Shown here one piece after another: positions 58,997 through 64,000 of a stretch of DNA of 64,000 nt (positions are counted from its first letter, which is position 1; the number at the start of each line of letters is the position of its first letter). The notes beneath the pieces were generated by a model. That model did not search any database and was not told the DNA's origin. It saw nothing but the letters and a program-made list of their open reading frames with translations. Source of the DNA: an uncultured Faecalibacterium sp. GTDB lineage: Bacteria; Bacillota; Clostridia; Oscillospirales; Ruminococcaceae. Made by a program: the position numbers and the translations under genes. The stretch is from positions 1-64,000 of the forward strand of contig CAJFNF010000002.1 in assembly GCA_904394215.1 (NCBI GenBank), read 5' to 3'.

Positions 58997-59023
58997 AATC
59001 TAAACCCTCCGGGTTGCGGTGCC

Positions 59024-59196
59024 CTGTTTTTGCTGCGGGCCGCAGGAGCGCCCTTGCAAAAAACAGACCGCGTTCCTCTTGCGCTTAGCCAATTTTCCCG
59101 GCGGGCGGCGGAGCGCCCTTGTGAAAATTGGAGCGCTGCTCCGGGTTGCCGTTGACCAAATATGCAGCGCGGGTCGCCGCCCGCTTGCATATTTGG
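59024..59196. repeat. Array of three long-armed hairpins, about 66-base period
   Basis: Three inverted repeats follow one another: 59024-59066 (CTGTTTTTGC / GCAAAAAACAG), 59089-59131 (CCAATTTTC / GAAAATTGG) and 59156-59196 (CCAAATATGCA / TGCATATTTGG). Arm sequences differ but pairing is kept, and the first two share the core GGAGCGCCCTTG. CTCCGGGTTGC occurs before the first (59008) and third (59139). The function is unknown; it could be structured RNA in the leader of the transporter genes or a palindromic repeat element. Confidence 0.7.
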
Positions 59197-59200
59197 ACGG

Positions 59201-59355
59201 CTGCCCCTGCTCCGCTTCGCCTGTTTCTGCCGCAGGCAGCGGCTCAGCTACGCAGCCAACAACAGCTCCCTGTTTCGTCCACCGGACGCGGTCGCCGCCG
59301 CTGCCCCTGCTCCGCCTCGCTGCATCTGCCGCAGGCAGCGCTCGGCTGCGCAGCC
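59201..59355. repeat. Direct repeat of about 56 bases with 100-base period
   Basis: Copy 1 (59201-59257) and copy 2 (59301-59355) both begin CTGCCCCTGCTCCGC, contain CTGCCGCAGGCAGCG (itself a small hairpin) and end CGCAGCC. They continue the structured region to the left. No coding potential is supported here. A small hairpin CCAGGC-TCT-GCCTGG with TTTCATTTTT follows at 59482-59508. Confidence 0.7.
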
Positions 59356-59582
59356 CACCGCCCTTTTAGCGGAGTCTCCAGTCCGTGGCTGCGCTCCCTC
59401 GGCCGGGGCTGGCATGGCTATACGAAACAGTCGCGGGCTCAGCAGGCAAATGCCAGCAGGAACGTAAATCCGCGAGATAGTCCAGGCTCTGCCTGGTCTT
59501 TCATTTTTGTAAGAATTGCGCAAGAAAACCCGATACACTCCGGCCCGGAAATCCCGTACAATGGAGCCAGAGGTGAAATCAC

Positions 59583-60350
59583 ATGAAGGAAATACTCAGG
59601 CTGGAACATATCCAAAAGATGTATGGCACCGGCGGCAGCATCACCAAAGCCATCCGGGACATCAGTTTCACGGTGGAGGAAGGGGAGTTTGTGGGGATCA
59701 TGGGGGCGTCGGGCTCGGGCAAGACTACTCTGCTGAACTGTATCTCCACCATTGACAGGGTGAGCGCCGGCCACATTTACCTGGACGGCCAGGATATCAC
59801 CGAGATACGCCCCAAAGACCTGGCCCGGTTCCGCCGGGAAAAGCTGGGCTTTGTGTTCCAGGACTTTAACCTCCTGGATACCCTGACCATTGGGGAAAAC
59901 ATCGCCCTGGTGCTGGCCATTAACAAGACCCCGCCCCGGCAGGTGGAACCCATGGTCCGGGCCATGGCCCAAAAGCTGAACATTCAGGGGATTCTGGAAA
60001 AATATCCCTACCATGTGTCGGGTGGCCAGCGGCAGCGGTGCGCCTGCGCACGGGCCCTGATTCATGGGCCCCGGCTGTTGCTGGCCGACGAGCCCACCGG
60101 CGCCCTAGACAGCCACTCGGCCCAGATGCTTTTGAATACCTTCGAGGGCATCCATGAGGATCTGGGGGCCACCATTTTGATGGTAACCCACGATGCCTTT
60201 ACCGCCAGCTACGCCGGGCGGATTCTATTTTTGCGGGACGGCGAAATCTTCACCGAGCTGCGGCGGGGCGGCGAGACCCGGGCCGCCTTCTTTGAGAAGA
60301 TTCTCCAGGTGCTGGCCATGCTGGGAGGAGGCGGGCAGGATGTACGCTAA
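59583..60350 (+). CDS. ABC transporter ATPase, BceA type
   Basis: A 255-residue ATPase of the MacB/LolD-like class: Walker A GASGSGKTTLLN (about residues 40-51), Q-loop FQDFNLLDTLTI, signature VSGGQRQRCACARAL, Walker B LLLADEPTGALDS, H-loop MVTHDAFTASYA. AGAGGTG precedes the ATG, and a TACAAT -10 (59557-59562) may start a transcript here. Overlaps the permease start by 11 bases. Works with BceB-like permease in resistance to cell-wall-active peptides. Confidence 0.93.
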   Translation: MKEILRLEHIQKMYGTGGSITKAIRDISFTVEEGEFVGIMGASGSGKTTLLNCISTIDRVSAGHIYLDGQDITEIRPKDLARFRREKLGFVFQDFNLLDTLTIGENIALVLAINKTPPRQVEPMVRAMAQKLNIQGILEKYPYHVSGGQRQRCACARALIHGPRLLLADEPTGALDSHSAQMLLNTFEGIHEDLGATILMVTHDAFTASYAGRILFLRDGEIFTELRRGGETRAAFFEKILQVLAMLGGGGQDVR

Positions 60351-62553
60351 ACTGATCCTCCGCAGCGCCCGGCGCTCGGCCCGGGATTATCTGGTCTACA
60401 TTCTTACCATGACCATCTGTGCGGCCCTGTTTTATGGGTTCTTGTCCATTTCCAGCCGGTTTTATCAGCCGGACATTGGGGCTGAGTATAATTACTCGAT
60501 GCTCAGCGACGGCATGAAAATGGCCATCTGCGGCGTAACCCTCCTGCTGCTTTTTTTGATCCGCTTTGCAAACCGCTATATGCTTCGCAGCCGCCAGAAG
60601 GAATTTGCACTGGAGGCTGTGATGGGAATGGAGCAGCGAACCATCGCCCGGCTGTTTTTCGCCGAGACCCTTCTGATGGGCGGCATCGCGGTTTTGCTGG
60701 GGATCGGCCTGGGGGCGGTGTGCTCCCAGTTTGTCACGGCCCTGCTGCTGACCAGTTACGACCAGGCCTATCGCCCGGTGTGGACCCTCTTCCCGGATAC
60801 CGTCCTCTGGACGGCGGGCTTTTTCCTGATGAGCTTTCTGGCGGTGGGGCTGTTCAATACCCGCACCATCCGCCGGACCCCCATTCTGTCGATGCTCTCA
60901 GCCCAACGGGAAAACGAAACGCCCCTTCAAAAAAGCCGCTGGATGCAGGGAGTGGCCGCCTTGTACCTGGTGCTTGCAGCGGCGCGTGCAGTCCAGGGAG
61001 TGCGGCTACTGGCCCAGTATGGGGACAGTCGCCTGGCCCTGCCGGTGCAGATAATGTTCTGGGCCAACATTCTGGCCCCGGCGGGGCTGCTGGTCTGGGC
61101 CGCGGTTTGGGCGGCCCGCCGCCGGAAATGGCGCTTCCCGGTTCTGGTGCCGGGGCTGACCATAGGGGCGCTGCCCTGTATCCTGTCGGCGGTCAGCTTG
61201 CCGGTGCTCCAGCGGCGGTATATGCTGGGCCTCGGGGCAGAATGGGTCAACCAATGGCTGGTGTTTCTGCTGGCAGACCTGCTGTTTTTGCTCTGCGGGG
61301 TGATCTGGCTGGCCAGCGCCCTGCTGGCCTGGCGCAAAGACCACAGCCCTGATTGCCGTTACCAAGGTACCAACCTGTTTTACTTCGGACAAATGGTGTC
61401 CAAGCTCCGCACCACCAGCAAGACCATGGCCCTGGTGAGCATCACGCTGGTGCTGTCGGTATTTTTGTTTGCGGCGGCGCCGGTGCTGGCGGGCTGGGCC
61501 AACGGCTATCTGGAAGCCCGGGCTGTCTACGACATCCAAATCTATTCCAGGTACAACGATGTGCGGGAAATATCCGCCCTGCCCCAGGGGGATTATGACG
61601 CAGTTACCCGATTCCTCGATGAAAACGGGGTCGACACCACCGCCGACTGTACCTTCTCCCTCTATCTGCCCCGGCAGGAGGACTTTTACAGCCGGGTGAA
61701 ATACGACTTTCCCACGGCAGCCATCTCCCTCAGTGATTACAACGCCCTGCGGGCCATGCTGGGCCTTGCGCCGGTGACCCTGGCAGAAGGGGAGTTCACC
61801 ACCCAGTGGAAGGCCATTGCCACGGAGGAGGAGCGGGAGGCCTTTCTGGCAGCCCGCCCCGCAGTGGATACCGATGCCGGCACCCTGGCCCTGGCGGCGC
61901 AGCCCTGCTACACTGACCCGATGGGAGAAACCTTTTACAACAGCTATACCGATGTGGTGTATGTGTTCCCGGATGCAGTCTGTGAACAGCTCCTGCCGGT
62001 GATGCGGTGCCGGTACATCAGGACTGGCGAGCCTTTGGACTACGAGACTGCCCGGGCCCTGGAACAGCTCTTTGCAGATTCTTACCCCGAGCGGGCCCCC
62101 GGCGGGACCGAGTATGCCATCCGCCTGCGGACGCTGCAGGTCAACAGCACCCGGGCCAGTACCTTTGTACTCCAGGCGTCTCTGCTCTACGGGGCGGTGG
62201 TGCTGATGGTCATCTGCCTGACCGTTCTGTCTTTGCAGCAACTTCTGGACGCCGGGCAATACCGGTACCGCTTTTCGGTGCTGCGGAAACTGGGGGTGGA
62301 GGAAACCGAAATCTGCCGCCTGGTGGTGCGTCAACTGGGCTTCTGGTTCGGCCTGCCGGTAGGGACCGCCGTTGTGACAGGCGCAGCCGCTGTGGGCTGC
62401 CTGTTGGCGGCGGTGCAGGCAGAGATCCAGGCTTATATCGGATTCGGCGCACTTGCAGTTCAGCTGGGCATGACCGCATGCATCCTGTTGGTTCTTCTGG
62501 GGTGCTATTTTGTCAGCACCTGGGCACTGTTCCAACGGGCCATTGAGTCATAA
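60340..62553 (+). CDS. ABC transporter permease, BceB type
   Basis: A 737-residue permease with ten predicted helices and a large extracellular domain (about residues 380-600) between helices 7 and 8, the shape that defines BceB antimicrobial-peptide transporters. It begins LILRSARRSARDYLVYILTM, includes two FtsX domains and ends with a three-helix block. The start at 60340 lies inside the ATPase 3-prime end after GGAGGAGG. Together with the upstream kinase and regulator it forms a full sensing-resistance module; the inducing compound is unknown. Confidence 0.92.
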   Translation: MYAKLILRSARRSARDYLVYILTMTICAALFYGFLSISSRFYQPDIGAEYNYSMLSDGMKMAICGVTLLLLFLIRFANRYMLRSRQKEFALEAVMGMEQRTIARLFFAETLLMGGIAVLLGIGLGAVCSQFVTALLLTSYDQAYRPVWTLFPDTVLWTAGFFLMSFLAVGLFNTRTIRRTPILSMLSAQRENETPLQKSRWMQGVAALYLVLAAARAVQGVRLLAQYGDSRLALPVQIMFWANILAPAGLLVWAAVWAARRRKWRFPVLVPGLTIGALPCILSAVSLPVLQRRYMLGLGAEWVNQWLVFLLADLLFLLCGVIWLASALLAWRKDHSPDCRYQGTNLFYFGQMVSKLRTTSKTMALVSITLVLSVFLFAAAPVLAGWANGYLEARAVYDIQIYSRYNDVREISALPQGDYDAVTRFLDENGVDTTADCTFSLYLPRQEDFYSRVKYDFPTAAISLSDYNALRAMLGLAPVTLAEGEFTTQWKAIATEEEREAFLAARPAVDTDAGTLALAAQPCYTDPMGETFYNSYTDVVYVFPDAVCEQLLPVMRCRYIRTGEPLDYETARALEQLFADSYPERAPGGTEYAIRLRTLQVNSTRASTFVLQASLLYGAVVLMVICLTVLSLQQLLDAGQYRYRFSVLRKLGVEETEICRLVVRQLGFWFGLPVGTAVVTGAAAVGCLLAAVQAEIQAYIGFGALAVQLGMTACILLVLLGCYFVSTWALFQRAIES

Positions 62554-62559
62554 ATCAGG

Positions 62560-62598
62560 ATCCGGCGGCTTCTCTACACGAGAAGCCGCCGGATTTCT
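62560..62598 (+). terminator. Terminator of the BceAB-type operon
   Basis: A perfect 15-bp stem, ATCCGGCGGCTTCTC (62560-62574) with GAGAAGCCGCCGGAT (62580-62594), then TTCTGTGTT. Confidence 0.85.
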
Positions 62599-62599
62599 G

Positions 62600-62912
62600 T
62601 GTTATTCAAGGCCGCGAGTCACGTGAGGCCCTTTTTGTTGTTTCGCTTGAAGTTGTTTGGATCAGCTGCCGGCAGTGCTCATAAAAAACAGCGCGTTATG
62701 GCGGCCCTGATGCTGTGCGAAGGACAATAGGATGTGCCTACAGCTTTACATTCTGTGTAGTAATCAGGCACCTCCTCACAAAGCGTGCGGCATCAATGCG
62801 ATTTCCATTTTCATATGGCGCATCCAATTCTGGTTTTCTCGATTGTATGTTCTTTTTTACAACAAAGAAAAGGGAAATGCAGCCGATGATTCATGCCAGG
62901 AGCAGAATGCCT
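62600..62912. other. Intergenic region without a supported gene
   Basis: About 310 bases. GGCCGCGAG-TCACGTGA-GGCC with following CTTTTTGTTGTTT (62610-62645) may be a second weak terminator. No ORF with a ribosome binding site and recognisable product was found. Confidence 0.5.
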
Positions 62913-64000
62913 TTATTGCCGATAGGAGCGATTGTTCCGAAAGAAATAGTCGTTCAAAAGGTTGATGTCCTGCTGATTCAGGATAGGAGAAATATGGAGG
63001 GTATCAATCCCGGGAGAATAAACCAGGGACGTGGTGGCGAGAATCAGCTCGACGGGCTGATAAGAGGAAGTTTTCAGCAGCTTCTCCAGCTGGTAAGCGG
63101 GACACGTGCCCAGAAAATCGATTTTCCGGGAAAAATAGTGCTGCAGCTTGAACCGAAGCAGGTCGGCATAACTGGCGCTGTCGACAATGACCAGAGTCCG
63201 TTTGCGCTGGGGAATTTCGTCCATGGCAACCACCAGGCGGACCGCCAGACGGGAAACCTCATTTTCCAGCAGGTGATAGCCCAAAACCTCCTCTGCAATG
63301 GGAATGATCCGGCAGGCAACCTCATAGGCAAAGGGGTAATTCTGCCGGATTTCCGACACCAGCATGGAGCGCTTGCGAAATGTAAGGTGATGGTATGTCA
63401 GCATGGCGAAAATATGATCCCGGAGCGAAGAGCTGTGGGAAAAATCAAAACCGTATGTTTTCTGAAGATCGAGAAAAAAGCGGTTGGCAATTTCGTTCAT
63501 CTGCTGATTCTGGAACTCCTGCATGATGGAGGAATGGAGAAACCGCTTGTAACGGAGCTGCTGAAACATACAAATCCGGTCTTTCTCGGATAGCGGAAGT
63601 CCGAACAGTTCCTCCATCTCGTCAAAGGGAAGATCAAGGGTCTTGTATTCCAGATCCAGATTGAACGTCAGCTCATGATGGCTTTGCTTCCGCTGGAAGA
63701 AGAGAAAATACTCCATGGTCAGCAGCTGCATACTGGGCCCTGTGATGACCAGATTTTGGGCCAGCAGTGCGTTTACCAGGATGTAATAGAGCTTGTCCAG
63801 CATGCCATGCTGAAGATAAAAATGGTTGATGGTTTTGTGCAGGTATTCCATAAACTGCATCTGGTAATACAGTAGAATGCCGGAGATCAGCTTGCGTATA
63901 TAGGGCTCTTCACCCTGCAGGCGGATCCCCTTTTTTGGCGAAATTTTCAGGGAGACGCCGTCGATGGCGCCAACCAGATCCGGCATGGAATGAACATCCT
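62913..64000 (-). CDS. PRD-domain transcriptional regulator (MtlR/LicR type), N-terminus outside the window
   Basis: At least 361 residues up to the window edge, where the frame is still open, so the start is beyond 64000 even though an ATG occurs at 63986. Near the edge, VSLKISPKKGIRLQGEEPYI is the end of a Mga/LicR-type DNA-binding region. PRD-like helical regions follow (residues about 40-240; YHHLTFRKRSMLVSEIRQNY, EEVLGYHLLENEVSRLAVRL), and the C-terminal 90 residues resemble an EIIB-like domain (RTLVIVDSASYADLLRFKLQ). PRD regulators are phosphorylated by the PTS and control sugar operons. Its target is probably outside the window. Confidence 0.75.
   Translation of the reverse strand, partial: DVHSMPDLVGAIDGVSLKISPKKGIRLQGEEPYIRKLISGILLYYQMQFMEYLHKTINHFYLQHGMLDKLYYILVNALLAQNLVITGPSMQLLTMEYFLFFQRKQSHHELTFNLDLEYKTLDLPFDEMEELFGLPLSEKDRICMFQQLRYKRFLHSSIMQEFQNQQMNEIANRFFLDLQKTYGFDFSHSSSLRDHIFAMLTYHHLTFRKRSMLVSEIRQNYPFAYEVACRIIPIAEEVLGYHLLENEVSRLAVRLVVAMDEIPQRKRTLVIVDSASYADLLRFKLQHYFSRKIDFLGTCPAYQLEKLLKTSSYQPVELILATTSLVYSPGIDTLHISPILNQQDINLLNDYFFRNNRSYRQ

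Noticed and set aside
59024..59355. CRISPR array.
   Set aside because: Repeat units are not identical, have no unique spacers of constant length, and no cas genes are nearby.
59128..59586. A protein-coding gene of about 152 codons in the structured region.
   Set aside because: Composition is Ala/Arg/Pro/Ser-rich, no ribosome binding site, and the region is dominated by inverted and direct repeats.

Overview
The window looks like chromosomal DNA of a high-GC anaerobic gut Firmicute (class Clostridia), most like the Faecalibacterium / Gemmiger / Subdoligranulum group of the Oscillospiraceae. The grounds are Gram-positive Shine-Dalgarno sequences before almost every gene, phosphotransferase-system (PTS) beta-glucoside loci, a Wzx/Wzy-type polysaccharide locus with LCP and CpsB-type genes, LytTR/GHKL and BceRS/BceAB-type sensory systems, and oxygen-sensitive Fe-S and flavin enzymes. 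This is inferred from gene content; there is no rRNA or other marker gene here. I saw no tRNA, rRNA, CRISPR array, integrase or transposase.

Layout. 0.1-2.3 kb: two-gene chromate-type transporter and a LysR regulator. 2.5-5.8 kb: a Y-family DNA polymerase / YolD repair operon with an HNH-type gene inserted in it. 6.2-18.5 kb: a Wzx/Wzy-type exopolysaccharide or capsule locus (PHP phosphatase, LCP ligase, chain-length protein, priming sugar transferase, nucleotidyltransferase, glycosyltransferases, pyruvyl transferase, galactofuranosyltransferase-like gene, flippase). Several genes here are broken, some by single-base losses in homopolymers and others by large internal deletions. 18.5-27.1 kb: GntR regulator and cysteine desulfidase diverging from a complete oligopeptide ABC importer. 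27.2-30.8 kb: GH31 plus GH13 alpha-glucosidase operon. 31.1-36.9 kb: OmpR/histidine kinase pair, a HlyD/MacB-type exporter (internally deleted) and an S-layer-homology protein. 37.0-40.2 kb: a PTS EIIB remnant, then a LysR regulator diverging from a secreted FMN/FAD reductase. 40.5-50.6 kb: two beta-glucoside PTS + GH1 6-phospho-beta-glucosidase loci, one led by an old-yellow-enzyme-type reductase and a MerR regulator, the other by an RpiR regulator. 51-56.7 kb: C69 dipeptidase, LytTR/GHKL two-component pair, VanZ-like protein. 57.3-62.6 kb: BceR/BceS-type pair and BceAB-type ABC transporter, separated by an unusual array of hairpins. 62.9 kb to the end: a PRD-type regulator cut by the window edge.

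Working together: the window combines sugar scavenging (alpha-glucosides hydrolysed in the cytoplasm; beta-glucosides imported as 6-phosphates and split by GH1), peptide and cysteine catabolism, surface polysaccharide synthesis and envelope-stress export. The most informative non-coding signals are: (i) tandem direct repeats placed identically upstream of the OmpR-type regulator gene and of the exporter operon; (ii) a LacI-like dyad inside the spacer of the GH31 promoter; (iii) two TTTC-N8-GAAA dyads upstream of the RpiR-linked operon; (iv) a 19-bp-spacer promoter between the MerR gene and the enoate-reductase operon; (v) the hairpin array at 59.0-59.4 kb.

Caution: at least seven disruptions look like a single missing base, mostly in homopolymer runs. 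That is what long-read consensus error produces, so those genes may be intact in the organism. The larger deletions and the in-frame TGA in the MerR gene are not explained that way.
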